Below, one piece after another: positions 1-8,096 of a stretch of 64,000 bases of DNA; positions within the stretch are counted from its first letter, which is position 1; every line of letters begins with the position of its first letter. The stretch comes from Streptomyces neyagawaensis. GTDB taxonomy: Bacteria > Actinomycetota > Actinomycetes > Streptomycetales > Streptomycetaceae. The stretch is taken from the NCBI RefSeq assembly GCF_023516595.1, contig NZ_JAMGBG010000013.1:248001-312000 (forward strand). The letters run 5' to 3'. The notes below the pieces were generated by a model. That model did no database searches, was not told where the DNA came from, and was given only the letters and a program-made list of their open reading frames with translations. The position numbers and the translations under genes were made by a program.

Positions 1-10
1 TCCGCATACG

Positions 11-874
11 ATGAGCCGCATGGGTGACGTACTGGCCGGATTTCATGCCGCCTGGGAGTTCGAGTCCGACTCCGTGCTCATCCGCTTCGAACGGGGGATT
101 CGAACACCGAAACTGTTCCAGGCGCTCGGTGAGCGGCGCGTCCCCCTGGAGGCGATCGCGGGGGTGACGCTCACACCGGGCAAGCGGGGCACCGTCGTCC
201 TGCGGGCCGTGCCGCGGCCGGGCGCCGACCCGCTGATGGAGGCGGCGGCGGAGCAGCTGAAGGAGGGCTCCGACCCGTACCGGCTGGTGCTGCCGGCCGA
301 GCGGGAGACCCTCGCCGAGTACTACGCGGACGAACTGCGGGCCCGGCTGAACGGGTCGGGGCCGGCCGAGCGGTTCCTGGTGGCGGCGCCGGAGGTGCCG
401 TTGCAGTTCAAGGCGTACGACGGGAAGGCGTCGTTCGACGGGCGGTCGGTGTCGTTCCGGTGGTCCTGGACGGGTGCCTCCTCGGCGAAGTGGAAGGCCG
501 GGGACCAGAGTTTTCCGGTGAGCGAGCTGAGCGGCGTCGAGTGGCGGTCGCCGGAGGTCTTCGAGGGGTATCTGCGGCTGCTTCGGCGGGACACCGCCGG
601 TGAGCGCCCGCCCCAGGCGGACCATGATCCGGCCGCCGTGGTGTTCGGGCTGGGGTACGGGCCGGTCCACGAGTCGCTGCCGTTCGCCGCGGCGGTCCTG
701 GCGGCGGCGCGGTCCACGGGCGCCGGGGCCCTGGCTCCGGTCGCGGCCGGGCCCCGACGGGACCCGGCCGACATCGCCGACCGGATCCGGCACCTCGGGG
801 AGCTGCACGAGGCGGGGCTGGTCACCGACGAGGAGTTCAGCGCGAAGAAGGCGGAACTCCTCGCGGAACTGTGA
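11..874 (+). CDS. DUF4429 protein with C-terminal SHOCT domain
   Basis: A 287-residue soluble protein. Residues about 5-120 and 125-235 look like two DUF4429 units (the second opens QFKAYDGKASFDGR). The last 35 residues (DPADIADRIRHLGELHEAGL onward) match the SHOCT short C-terminal domain, a helical oligomerisation module. No signal peptide or membrane segment is seen. The biochemical role of the family is unknown. An in-frame ATG at 20 (MGDVLAGF) is an equally likely start, because only ten bases of upstream sequence are available to judge a ribosome site. The stop codon lies inside a short tandem duplication. The family assignment is good; no function is claimed. Confidence 0.85.
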   Translation: MSRMGDVLAGFHAAWEFESDSVLIRFERGIRTPKLFQALGERRVPLEAIAGVTLTPGKRGTVVLRAVPRPGADPLMEAAAEQLKEGSDPYRLVLPAERETLAEYYADELRARLNGSGPAERFLVAAPEVPLQFKAYDGKASFDGRSVSFRWSWTGASSAKWKAGDQSFPVSELSGVEWRSPEVFEGYLRLLRRDTAGERPPQADHDPAAVVFGLGYGPVHESLPFAAAVLAAARSTGAGALAPVAAGPRRDPADIADRIRHLGELHEAGLVTDEEFSAKKAELLAEL

Positions 875-931
875 GGCCCGGACTCCTCCCCGGACTCCTC
901 GCGGAACTATGAGGCCCGGACTCCTCCCTGC
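856..931. repeat. 38-bp tandem duplication covering the 3' end of the DUF4429 gene
   Basis: The segment beginning ACTCCTCGCGGAACT at 856 recurs at 894. About 35 bases are shared with a single mismatch (GTGAGG versus ATGAGG), so the last codons of the gene and its TGA are copied downstream. From about 932 to 1020 there follow several imperfect copies of CTCCCTGCCTGT. This looks like local slippage and not a functional element. Confidence 0.8.
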
Positions 932-1003
932 CTCGTACGCCCTGCCTGTTGCTGCTGCCTTTCACTCCCTGCCTGTCACTCCCTGCCTGTTGCTCCCGCC
1001 CTG

Positions 1004-2053
1004 CTACTCCCTGCCTGCCGACGTGAACCTCATGTCCGCGTAGCGGTCGCCCGCCACCTCGGCCGCTATCGGCTCCAGTACGGCCAGGTCCGCCTCGGTC
1101 AGGGCGAGCCTCGTGGCCGCGGCGTTCTCCTCGACCCGGCCCGGCTTGCGGGTGCCCGGGATGGGGACGACCGGGAGGCCGTGCACGGACGCCTGGTGGT
1201 GGACCCAGGCGAGGGCCACCTGGCCGAGGGAGGCGCCGTGGGCTTCGGCGACCTGGCGGATCGGGTCCAGGAGGGCCGCGTTCGCGGCGGCGTTGTCGCC
1301 GGTGAAGCGGGGCTGGTGGCGGCGGAAGTCGTCGGCGGTGAGGTCCTCGGCCTTGGCGAAGGAACCGGTGAGGAAGCCCCGGCCGAGCGGGGAGTACGCC
1401 ACGAGCGCCACGTCGAGGTCGCGGGCCGCGGGGACCACGGTGGCCTCGATGTCCCGGCTGAAGAGGGACCACTCGGACTGGAGGGCGGCGATGGGGTGCA
1501 CGGCGTGCGCGGCACGGAGTTCCCCGGCCGTGACCTCGCTGAGCCCCAGGTGCTTCACCTTGCCCTCGCGGACCAGTTCGGCCATGACGCCGACGGTCTC
1601 CTCGATGGGGACGTCCACGTCCCGGCGGTGCATGTAGTAGAGGTCGATCGCCTCGACGTCGAGCCGGCGCAGACTGCCCTCGACGGACTCGCGGATGTGC
1701 GGGGCGTCGTTGCGGATGATCCGCCTGGTCGGGTCGTCCGGGTGCACGGCCAGGCCGAACTTCGTGGCGATGACGACGTCGTCGCGGTGCGCCTTGAGGA
1801 ACGGGGAGAGGAACCTCTCGTTCTCGCCCGCGCCGTAGGCGTGGGCCGTGTCGTAGAGGGTGACGCCCAGTTCCAGCGCCCGCTCCAGGGTGGCCCGGGA
1901 CTCCGCCGCGTCCGAGGGGCCGTACGCGAAGCTCATGCCCATGCAGCCGAGGCCCTGTACGCCGACCTCGGGGCCGTTCGCTCCCAGTCGTGCCTTCGGG
2001 ATCGCGTCGTGCGCGCCGTTCACGCCGTTCGAGCCGTTCACGCCGTTCGTCAT
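1004..2053 (-). CDS. Aldo/keto reductase
   Basis: A 349-residue NADPH-dependent aldo/keto reductase, cytosolic, expected to reduce carbonyls to alcohols. After a short tail rich in the repeat NGVNGS, the protein opens RLGANGPEVGVQGLGCMGMS. It has the family Asp/Tyr region (YDTAHAYG), the Lys near VVIATKFGL, a His-bearing YYMHRRDVDV strand, and a C-terminal cofactor loop VPIPGTRKPGRVEENAAA. This matches the AKR11/AKR13 type of about 330 residues. The ATG overlaps the stop of the upstream MerR gene in an ATGA, so the two are translationally coupled and the reductase is the likely MerR target. The natural substrate is not deducible. Confidence 0.93.
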   Translation of the reverse strand: MTNGVNGSNGVNGAHDAIPKARLGANGPEVGVQGLGCMGMSFAYGPSDAAESRATLERALELGVTLYDTAHAYGAGENERFLSPFLKAHRDDVVIATKFGLAVHPDDPTRRIIRNDAPHIRESVEGSLRRLDVEAIDLYYMHRRDVDVPIEETVGVMAELVREGKVKHLGLSEVTAGELRAAHAVHPIAALQSEWSLFSRDIEATVVPAARDLDVALVAYSPLGRGFLTGSFAKAEDLTADDFRRHQPRFTGDNAAANAALLDPIRQVAEAHGASLGQVALAWVHHQASVHGLPVVPIPGTRKPGRVEENAAATRLALTEADLAVLEPIAAEVAGDRYADMRFTSAGRE

Positions 2054-2526
2054 GAAGCCCTCTCCGACGCCAGGGCCTGCCCGGCGTCCGCGTAGAAATT
2101 GATCTTCCGGTCGAGCACGGCCAGGGTGTCCTGGAGCTCGGCGATCCGGGACAGGACGTCGTCCCGGGTCGACTTGAGCAGGTCGAAGCGCTCGGCGTAG
2201 GTGTGGTCGCCCTCGCGCACCAGCTCCGCGTACCGGACCATGTCGGCGACCGGCATCCCGGTGAGCCGGAGCTTGCCGACGAGGTCGAGCCAGTCGAGGT
2301 CGCGGTTGCGGTAGCGGCGCTGGCCGGTGTGCGAGCGGTCGATGTGCGGCATCAGGCCGATCCGCTCGTACCAGCGCAGGGTGTGCGCCGTCAGACCGGT
2401 GAGGGTGACGACCTCGCTGATCGTGTACTTGTCCTGCCCGTCCGGCCGCCGGGGCTGCCGCGGCGGTCCGGCACAACTGTCGGCACTGGCAGTGCTGGTG
2501 GTACTCGTGGTCTCCATCACCGTCAT
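2050..2526 (-). CDS. MerR family transcriptional regulator
   Basis: A 158-residue regulator. The MerR winged helix is at about residues 28-95 (KYTISEVVTLTGLTAHTLRW then YERIGLMPHIDRSHTGQRRY). A dimerisation coiled coil follows (AERFDLLKSTRDDVLSRIAE). There is no Cys cluster for metal or Fe-S binding in the C-terminus, so it probably answers to an organic ligand or electrophile. An ATG at 2517 is an alternative start. The gene heads a two-gene operon with the overlapping aldo/keto reductase. A 7-4-7 dyad typical of MerR promoters sits just upstream at 2544-2561. Autoregulation and control of the reductase are inferred from this layout. Confidence 0.92.
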   Translation of the reverse strand: MTVMETTSTTSTASADSCAGPPRQPRRPDGQDKYTISEVVTLTGLTAHTLRWYERIGLMPHIDRSHTGQRRYRNRDLDWLDLVGKLRLTGMPVADMVRYAELVREGDHTYAERFDLLKSTRDDVLSRIAELQDTLAVLDRKINFYADAGQALASERAS

Positions 2527-2543
2527 GCCCACCACGCTAAAAC

Positions 2544-2561
2544 CTTGGAGTGTGCTCCAAG
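2544..2561. promoter_or_regulatory. Probable MerR operator
   Basis: CTTGGAG-TGTG-CTCCAAG is a perfect 7-4-7 inverted repeat 18 bp before the MerR start. On the minus strand it is followed by TTTTAGCGT, a possible -10 region. MerR-family activators of the SoxR type bind dyads of this spacing between -35 and -10. The acetyltransferase gene starts 62 bp away on the other side and could also be affected. Confidence 0.75.
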
Positions 2562-2623
2562 CAAGCGAATGCGGTGAGAAAACATGAGGACGTGACAGGA
2601 GCCCGCTGGCTAGCGTGCGGGGC

Positions 2624-3136
2624 ATGGGTCTCGTACGGCGTGCCACGGACGGGGACGCGGCGGAAGTGCTCCGACTGCGTCAGGTGATGATCGACTCCTT
2701 GGCCGGGACGCCCGGCGCCACGGACTGGCACGCCGCGGCGCTGCCCACCCTGACCTCCGAACTCGCCGACCACGGCGGCAGGTTCGCCGCGTTCGTCGTC
2801 GACCTCCCCGAACGGCCGGGCACATTGGCCGCGCTGGCGGCGGGGACGCTGGAGTACCGGATCGGGCGGACCGGCAATCCGCACGGGCTGATCGGGTACG
2901 TCTTCAGCGTCGCCACGGACCCGGGCGCCCGCCGCCGGGGGTACGCCCGCGCATGCGTGGAGGAGCTCCTGGACTGGTTCCGGGAACGAGGCGCCGGGTA
3001 TGTCATGCTCACCGCATCACCGGACGCGGAACCGCTGTACGCGTCCCTCGGGTTCACCCGGGACACGGACCCTCGATGCGTCTGCTCCTCGGGCCCGCAT
3101 AGGCTCGTCGTATGTCCTTGCAGAGCCTCTCCCTGA
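2624..3136 (+). CDS. GNAT family N-acetyltransferase
   Basis: A 170-residue acyltransferase of the GCN5-related fold, predicted to move an acetyl group from acetyl-CoA to an amine. The acetyl-CoA loop is visible as VATDPGARRRGYARACVEEL at about residues 93-112, after the beta strand GLIGYVFSV. The C-terminal SPDAEPLYASLGF motif is typical of the family. ATG 2624 was chosen over GTG 2615 because the conserved start is MGLVRRAT. The 3' end overlaps the next gene by 25 bp, so the two are probably co-transcribed. The acceptor substrate is unknown. Confidence 0.88.
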   Translation: MGLVRRATDGDAAEVLRLRQVMIDSLAGTPGATDWHAAALPTLTSELADHGGRFAAFVVDLPERPGTLAALAAGTLEYRIGRTGNPHGLIGYVFSVATDPGARRRGYARACVEELLDWFRERGAGYVMLTASPDAEPLYASLGFTRDTDPRCVCSSGPHRLVVCPCRASP

Positions 3137-3939
3137 TCGAGAACTGGCCGGTCCCCACGGCCGCCGCGGCCGCCGTCCGGGCGGACGGCACCGTCCTCGG
3201 GTCGCACGGCCCCACCGGGCACCGTTTCCCGCTGGCCTCGGTCACCAAGCCGCTCGCCGCGTACGCGGTGCTCGTCGCGTACGAGGAGGGGGCGATCGAG
3301 CTGGACGAACCGGCCGGGCCCGCGGGGGCGACCGTACGGCATCTGCTGGCGCACACCTCGGGGCTGGCCTTCGACGAGCACCGGGCGATGTCGGCGCCCG
3401 GGGAGCGGCGGCTGTACTCCAACGCCGGGTTCGAGGTGCTCGGCGACCATGTGGCGAAGGCGACGGACATCCCGTTCGCCGAGTATCTGCGGCAGGCGGT
3501 CCTCGCGCCGCTGGGGATGACCGCCACCACGCTCGACGGGTCACCGGCCAAGGACGGCGTGTCCACCGTCGACGACCTCGTCCGGTTCGCGGCCGAGGTG
3601 CAGGCGCCCCGGCTGCTCGACTCGCGGACGGTCGCCGAGGCGATGACCGTGCAGTACCCCGGCACGAAGGGCGTGCTCCCGGGCTACGGGCACCAGAACC
3701 CCAACGACTGGGGGCTCGGTTTCGAGATCCGGGACTCCAAGTCACCGCACTGGACCGGGACGACGTCCTCGCCGGGCACGTTCGGCCACTTCGGCCAGTC
3801 GGGCACGTTCCTGTGGATCGACCCGACGGCGGGTCTCGCCTGCGTCGCCCTGACGGACCGCGCGTTCGGGCCGTGGGCGCTCGAGGCGTGGACGCCGTTC
3901 ACGGACGCGGTGCTCGCCGAGGCGGGGCGAGCCGCCTGA
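3112..3939 (+). CDS. Serine hydrolase, class C beta-lactamase / PBP-like
   Basis: A 275-residue member of the beta-lactamase-related Pfam family. The SxxK nucleophile motif is Ser43-Val-Thr-Lys46, the YxN motif is Tyr102-Ser-Asn104, and a HFGQSG segment near residue 225 takes the place of the KTG box. No signal peptide is evident, so a cytoplasmic esterase or peptidase is more likely than a secreted beta-lactamase. It overlaps the acetyltransferase upstream and converges on the pirin gene. The TGA stop lies in a hairpin shared with the opposing gene. Substrate unknown. Confidence 0.9.
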   Translation: MSLQSLSLIENWPVPTAAAAAVRADGTVLGSHGPTGHRFPLASVTKPLAAYAVLVAYEEGAIELDEPAGPAGATVRHLLAHTSGLAFDEHRAMSAPGERRLYSNAGFEVLGDHVAKATDIPFAEYLRQAVLAPLGMTATTLDGSPAKDGVSTVDDLVRFAAEVQAPRLLDSRTVAEAMTVQYPGTKGVLPGYGHQNPNDWGLGFEIRDSKSPHWTGTTSSPGTFGHFGQSGTFLWIDPTAGLACVALTDRAFGPWALEAWTPFTDAVLAEAGRAA

Positions 3940-3993
3940 ACCCCGGTCGCTCGGACCGCCGGTGGGCGACCACCGGCAAGGCGACGCGGTTCA
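3937..3993. terminator. Bidirectional hairpin between convergent genes
   Basis: The outer arms TGAACC (3937-3942) and GGTTCA (3988-3993) contain the stop codons of both convergent genes. Inside lies a stronger stem, GCCGGT-GGGCGACC-ACCGGC (3958-3977). It would fold on either transcript and so could end both. Confidence 0.6.
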
Positions 3994-4650
3994 GTCGCCG
4001 AGTTCCCAGACGAGCACCTCGACCGGGGCGGTGACCGCGACCAGCTCCAGCCCCTTCTCCTCTTCCACCCGCACCGAGTCGCCGGCCCCCAGCTCATGGG
4101 GGCCGAGCCGGACCGTGCCGTGGACGATGTGGACGTATGTGCGGGGGGCGTCCGGGACGGCGGTGCGCTCGGTCGGGGTGGTCAGGCGGCGGACGTGGAG
4201 CATGGCGCCGGCCTCGGAAACCGCGTACGGGGTGGAGTCGGCGATGCCGCGGACGATCTCGTAGGCGGGGTCGCCGCCGGGGGCCGTCGGGGCCAGCCAC
4301 ATCTGTACGAAGGTCAGCGGCTCGGTGCCGTCGTTGCGTTCCACGTGCCGGACGCCGCCCGCCGAGCTGAGCCGCTGGACGTCGCCGGGGCGGACCACCG
4401 TCTCGTGGCCGGTGGTGTCGCGATGGGTCAGCTCGCCCTCGACGACCCAGGTGACGATCTCGGTGTGGCTGTGCGGGTGCTCGTCGAACCCGGCGCCCGG
4501 TGCGAGCCGCTCCTCGTTGCACGCGATCATCGCCCCGAACCGGAGATTGTCCGGGTCGTAGTGCGCCCCGAACGAGAACGCGTGCCGGGAGACGATCCCG
4601 GCCTCCGCATCACCGCCGGGGTAGCGCGTACCGGCGCGTCTGACGTCCAT
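3991..4650 (-). CDS. Pirin family protein (bicupin)
   Basis: A 219-residue cupin protein. The N-terminal pirin domain carries the metal-site motif HPHSHTEIVTWV at about residues 50-61, and HVERND supplies a later His. The C-terminal cupin half (HIVHGTVRLGPHELGAGDSV) is reduced. Bacterial homologues such as E. coli YhhW oxidise quercetin, while others are regulators; the actual role here cannot be read from sequence. The ATG at 4650 opens MDVRRAGTRY, the usual family start. The gene is divergent from fasR with 63 bp between them. Confidence 0.9.
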   Translation of the reverse strand: MDVRRAGTRYPGGDAEAGIVSRHAFSFGAHYDPDNLRFGAMIACNEERLAPGAGFDEHPHSHTEIVTWVVEGELTHRDTTGHETVVRPGDVQRLSSAGGVRHVERNDGTEPLTFVQMWLAPTAPGGDPAYEIVRGIADSTPYAVSEAGAMLHVRRLTTPTERTAVPDAPRTYVHIVHGTVRLGPHELGAGDSVRVEEEKGLELVAVTAPVEVLVWELGD

Positions 4651-4713
4651 CACGTACTCCACGGTAGCGACCCGCGCCGCATGTCGGGCCGTGGATGAGG
4701 CACTCTTGGTCCC

Positions 4714-5916
4714 GTGCCCGAACCAGAAGCCAGCAAGTCCGAGACCGCACCGTACGTCCACGCGCACTCCGCGACGTTGAAGCGGCTGGAGAAGTCGTCC
4801 GGAAGCCTCGCCGCGCAGGCCATCGCGCGGATGGACGAGACGCTGCCCTGGTACCGGGCGATGCCGCCCGAGAACCGGTCGTGGATCGGACTGGTCGCCC
4901 AGGCGGGTATCGCGGCGTTCACGGAGTGGTTCCGGCACCCCGACGCCCCCCAGGCGATCTCGACGGACGTGTTCGGGACCGCGCCGCGCGAACTGACCCG
5001 GGCGATCACGCTCCGCCAGACCGTCGAGATGGTGCGCACGACCATCGAGGTCATGGAGTCCGCGATCGACGAGGTCGCGGCCCCCGGCGACGAGAGCGTG
5101 CTGCGCGAGGCGCTGCTCGTGTACGCGCGGGAGATCGCGTTCGCCACCGCCCAGGTGTACGCGCAGGCCGCCGAGGCCCGGGGCGCGTGGGACGCCCGCC
5201 TGGAGTCCCTGGTCGTGAACGCGGTGCTCAGCGGCGAGGCCGACGAGGGCGCGGTGAGCCGGGCCGCCGCCCTCGGCTGGAACTCGCCGGAGCATGTGTG
5301 CGTGGTCCTCGGCACGGCCCCCGACGGTGACAGCGAGCTGACCGTGGAGGCCATCCGCCGGGCGGCCCGGCACGCCAAGCTCCAGGTGCTCACGGGTGTG
5401 CTCGGCGACCGGCTCGTGGTGATCGCGGGCGGCAACAACGACCCCTTGCAGGTGGCGAAGTCGCTGATCGGCCCGTATGCGGCGGGCCCGGTCGTGGCGG
5501 GGCCGATCGTGCCCGACCTGCTGGCCGCGACCAGGTCCGCGCAGGCGGCGGCCGCAGGCCTCAAGGCCTGTTCCGCCTGGCAGGACGCGCCCCGCCCCGT
5601 GCTGGCGGACGACCTGCTTCCGGAGCGCGCGATCGCCGGCGACCCCAACGCGCGCGAGCAGTTGGTGGAGGAGATCTACAGACCACTGGAGGAGGCCGGC
5701 TCCGCGCTCCTGGAGACGCTCAGCGTCTATCTCGAACAGGCGTCCAGTCTGGAGGGCGCGGCGCGGATGCTGTTCGTCCACCCCAACACCGTGCGCTACC
5801 GGCTTCGACGTGTGACTGACGTCACCGGCTGGTCGCCCTCCGATGTACGCTCTGCGTTCACGTTGCGGATCGCGTTGATCCTGGGGCGTCTGGTCGATGG
5901 GGATCACCAGCTCTAG
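4714..5916 (+). CDS. fasR: FasR, PucR-type activator of fatty acid synthesis genes
   Basis: A 400-residue regulator directly upstream of fabD, the position and family of FasR in Streptomyces. The C-terminal PucR helix-turn-helix lies at about residues 330-390 (LEGAARMLFVHPNTVRYRLR), preceded by a CdaR-like GGDEF-related domain (residues 160-290) and an N-terminal helical part. In S. coelicolor FasR activates the fab operon and so sets membrane lipid supply. The start is GTG. The gap to fabD is 89 bp and holds a TTTTGT-N9-ACAAAA inverted repeat. The identification rests on the conserved locus plus the domain type. Confidence 0.92.
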   Translation: MPEPEASKSETAPYVHAHSATLKRLEKSSGSLAAQAIARMDETLPWYRAMPPENRSWIGLVAQAGIAAFTEWFRHPDAPQAISTDVFGTAPRELTRAITLRQTVEMVRTTIEVMESAIDEVAAPGDESVLREALLVYAREIAFATAQVYAQAAEARGAWDARLESLVVNAVLSGEADEGAVSRAAALGWNSPEHVCVVLGTAPDGDSELTVEAIRRAARHAKLQVLTGVLGDRLVVIAGGNNDPLQVAKSLIGPYAAGPVVAGPIVPDLLAATRSAQAAAAGLKACSAWQDAPRPVLADDLLPERAIAGDPNAREQLVEEIYRPLEEAGSALLETLSVYLEQASSLEGAARMLFVHPNTVRYRLRRVTDVTGWSPSDVRSAFTLRIALILGRLVDGDHQL

Positions 5917-5918
5917 GG

Positions 5919-5939
5919 TTTTGTCGAAGGGCTACAAAA
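5919..5939. promoter_or_regulatory. Candidate FasR operator upstream of fabD
   Basis: TTTTGT-CGAAGGGCT-ACAAAA is a perfect 6-9-6 inverted repeat, AT-rich against its surroundings, in the fasR-fabD gap. FasR is known to bind the fab promoter region in S. coelicolor. Assigning it to this exact repeat is inference. Confidence 0.5.
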
Positions 5940-6005
5940 GGCCCTGCTGTTCTTCGTCCCTGTCCTCACGGGCGGCTTCGGCCGTCCCCAAGAGAGAGTG
6001 TGAGA

Positions 6006-6944
6006 GTGCTCGTACTCGTCGCTCCCGGCCAGGGCGCCCAGACGCCTGGCTTCCTGAACCCTTGGCTCGAACTCCCCGGTGCCGCCGACCGCCTCGCCGC
6101 GTGGTCGGACGCCATCGGACTCGACCTCGCCCACTACGGGACGCAGGCCGACGCCGACGACATCCGGGACACCGCCGTCGCCCAGCCGCTGCTGGTCGCC
6201 GCCGGTCTGCTGTCCGCCACCGCCCTCGGGGACGTCCTTCCCGGTGCGGTCGCGGGCCACAGCGTCGGTGAGATCACCGCCGCCGCCTTCGCCGGTGTCC
6301 TCGACGACACGGCCGCGCTGACCCTCGTGCGCAAGCGGGGTCTGGCCATGGCCGAGGCCGCCGCGATCACCGAGACCGGTATGTCCGCGCTGCTCGGCGG
6401 CGACCCGGCGACGACCGTGCCGCACCTGGAGAAGCTGGGGCTGACCCCGGCGAACATGAACGGCGCGGGTCAGATCGTGGCCGCGGGCACCCTGGAGCAG
6501 CTGGCCGCCCTGGCGGAGGACAAGCCCGAGGGCGTCCGCAAGGTCGTGGCGCTCAAGGTCGCCGGCGCCTTCCACACGCACCACATGGGCCCGGCCGTGG
6601 ACGCGCTCGCCAAGGCCGCCGAGGCCCTGACGCCCGCGGACCCGACCGTCACCTATGTCTCCAACAAGGACGGCAAGACCGTCGCGACCGGCGCCGAGGT
6701 GCTGGAGCGGCTGGTCGGACAGGTCGCCAACCCGGTCCGCTGGGACCTGTGCATGGAGACCTTCAAGGAGCTGGGCGTGACCGGCCTGATCGAGGTCTGC
6801 CCCGGCGGTACTCTCACCGGTCTCGCCAAGCGCGCGCTGCCTGGCGTACGGACGGTGGCCCTCAAGACTCCCGGCGACCTCGACGCCGCTCGTGAGCTCA
6901 TCGCCGAGACATCGACACCTGCCGCTGACGCGGCGGGCGCCTGA
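6006..6944 (+). CDS. fabD: Malonyl-CoA:ACP transacylase
   Basis: A 312-residue cytosolic enzyme that loads malonate from malonyl-CoA onto ACP for type II fatty acid synthesis; in streptomycetes it also serves aromatic polyketide synthases. The nucleophile is Ser86 in AGHSVGE, the catalytic His lies in FHTHHM near residue 193, and GQGAQ opens the protein. GTG 6006 was chosen over in-frame GTG 6000 because the purine tract AAGAGAGAG ends about 7 bp before 6006 but abuts 6000. The last codons include a 22-base sequence that recurs exactly before acpP. It is first of four fab genes; 21 bp separate it from fabH. Confidence 0.96.
   Translation: MLVLVAPGQGAQTPGFLNPWLELPGAADRLAAWSDAIGLDLAHYGTQADADDIRDTAVAQPLLVAAGLLSATALGDVLPGAVAGHSVGEITAAAFAGVLDDTAALTLVRKRGLAMAEAAAITETGMSALLGGDPATTVPHLEKLGLTPANMNGAGQIVAAGTLEQLAALAEDKPEGVRKVVALKVAGAFHTHHMGPAVDALAKAAEALTPADPTVTYVSNKDGKTVATGAEVLERLVGQVANPVRWDLCMETFKELGVTGLIEVCPGGTLTGLAKRALPGVRTVALKTPGDLDAARELIAETSTPAADAAGA
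6915..6936 (+). repeat. 22-bp repeat, copy 1 (3' end of fabD)
   Basis: This segment begins ACACCTGCCGC and ends GCGGCGG. It is identical over 22 bases to 8037-8058 in the acpP leader, with four more matching bases after one mismatch. It contains the small hairpin GCCGC-TGAC-GCGGC. Here it encodes the fabD tail TPAADAAGA. Confidence 0.9.
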
Positions 6945-6965
6945 GACCTTAGGAGCCAGACAGAA

Positions 6966-7997
6966 ATGTCGAAGATCAGGCCGAGCAAGGGCGCCCCGTA
7001 CGCACGCATCCTCGGCGTCGGCGGCTACCGCCCGGTCCGAGTGGTGCCCAACGACGTGATCCTGGAGCGGATCGACTCCTCCGACGAGTGGATCCGCTCC
7101 CGCTCCGGCATCGAGACCCGGCACTGGGCGAACGACGAGGAGACCGTCGCCGCCATGTCGATCGAGGCGTCCGGCAAGGCCATCGCGGACGCCGGCATCA
7201 CCGCCGAGCAGATCGGCGCCGTGGTCGTCTCCACCGTCTCGCACTTCAGCCAGACCCCGGCCGTGGCCACGGAGATCGCCGACAAGCTCGGCACGGCGAA
7301 GGCCGCCGCCTTCGACATCTCGGCCGGCTGCGCGGGCTTCGGTTACGGCCTGACCCTCGCCAAGGGCATGGTCGTCGAGGGCTCCGCGGAGTACGTCCTC
7401 GTCATCGGCGTGGAGCGGCTGTCGGACCTCACCGACCTGGAGGACCGGGCCACCGCGTTCCTCTTCGGTGACGGCGCCGGCGCGGTCGTCGTCGGCCCCT
7501 CCCAGGAGCCGCACATCGGCCCCACGGTCTGGGGCTCCGAGGGCGACAAGGCCGGAACGATCAAGCAGACGGTGCCGTGGGACGAGTACCGGATCGGTGA
7601 CGTCGCCCAGCTCCCGCTGGACAGCGAGGGCAACGTCAAGTTCCCCGCGATCACCCAGGAAGGCCAGGCGGTGTTCCGCTGGGCCGTGTTCGAGATGGCG
7701 AAGGTCGCTCAGCAGGCGCTGGACGCGGCCGGGATCAGCCCGGACGACCTGGACGTCTTCATCCCTCACCAGGCCAACGAGCGGATCATCGACTCGATGG
7801 TGAAGACACTCAAGCTGCCGGAACACGTCACGGTCGCCCGTGATGTGCGCACCACCGGCAACACCTCGGCCGCCTCGATCCCGCTCGCGATGGAGCGGCT
7901 CCTGGCGACCGGAGAGGCGAAGAGCGGCGACACCGCGCTCGTCATCGGCTTCGGGGCGGGTCTCGTGTACGCAGCGACGGTCGTTACCCTCCCCTAG
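6966..7997 (+). CDS. fabH: Beta-ketoacyl-ACP synthase III
   Basis: A 343-residue thiolase-fold enzyme that condenses a short acyl-CoA starter with malonyl-ACP. In Streptomyces it accepts isobutyryl- and methylbutyryl-CoA, giving branched fatty acids. The catalytic triad is visible: Cys122 in SAGCAGFGYG, His268 in IPHQANERI, and Asn299 in TTGNTSAAS. Length is normal. The ribosome site TTAGGAG lies before the ATG, 21 bp after fabD. The following 99-bp gap before acpP carries the second copy of the 22-bp repeat. Confidence 0.96.
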   Translation: MSKIRPSKGAPYARILGVGGYRPVRVVPNDVILERIDSSDEWIRSRSGIETRHWANDEETVAAMSIEASGKAIADAGITAEQIGAVVVSTVSHFSQTPAVATEIADKLGTAKAAAFDISAGCAGFGYGLTLAKGMVVEGSAEYVLVIGVERLSDLTDLEDRATAFLFGDGAGAVVVGPSQEPHIGPTVWGSEGDKAGTIKQTVPWDEYRIGDVAQLPLDSEGNVKFPAITQEGQAVFRWAVFEMAKVAQQALDAAGISPDDLDVFIPHQANERIIDSMVKTLKLPEHVTVARDVRTTGNTSAASIPLAMERLLATGEAKSGDTALVIGFGAGLVYAATVVTLP

Positions 7998-8036
7998 GCA
8001 ACCGTTCCGGATCTTGTGGTCCGGCGCGGTACAGCA

Positions 8037-8058
8037 ACACCTGCCGCTGACGCGGCGG
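8037..8058 (+). repeat. 22-bp repeat, copy 2 (acpP leader)
   Basis: This is an exact 22-base copy of the fabD 3' end, placed 38-59 bases before the acpP start. The embedded GCCGC-TGAC-GCGGC hairpin would form in the mRNA leader. It is non-coding here. Confidence 0.9.
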
Positions 8059-8096
8059 ACGCCCACCCTCTGGATATCTACGAAGGAGCGCCTGAC

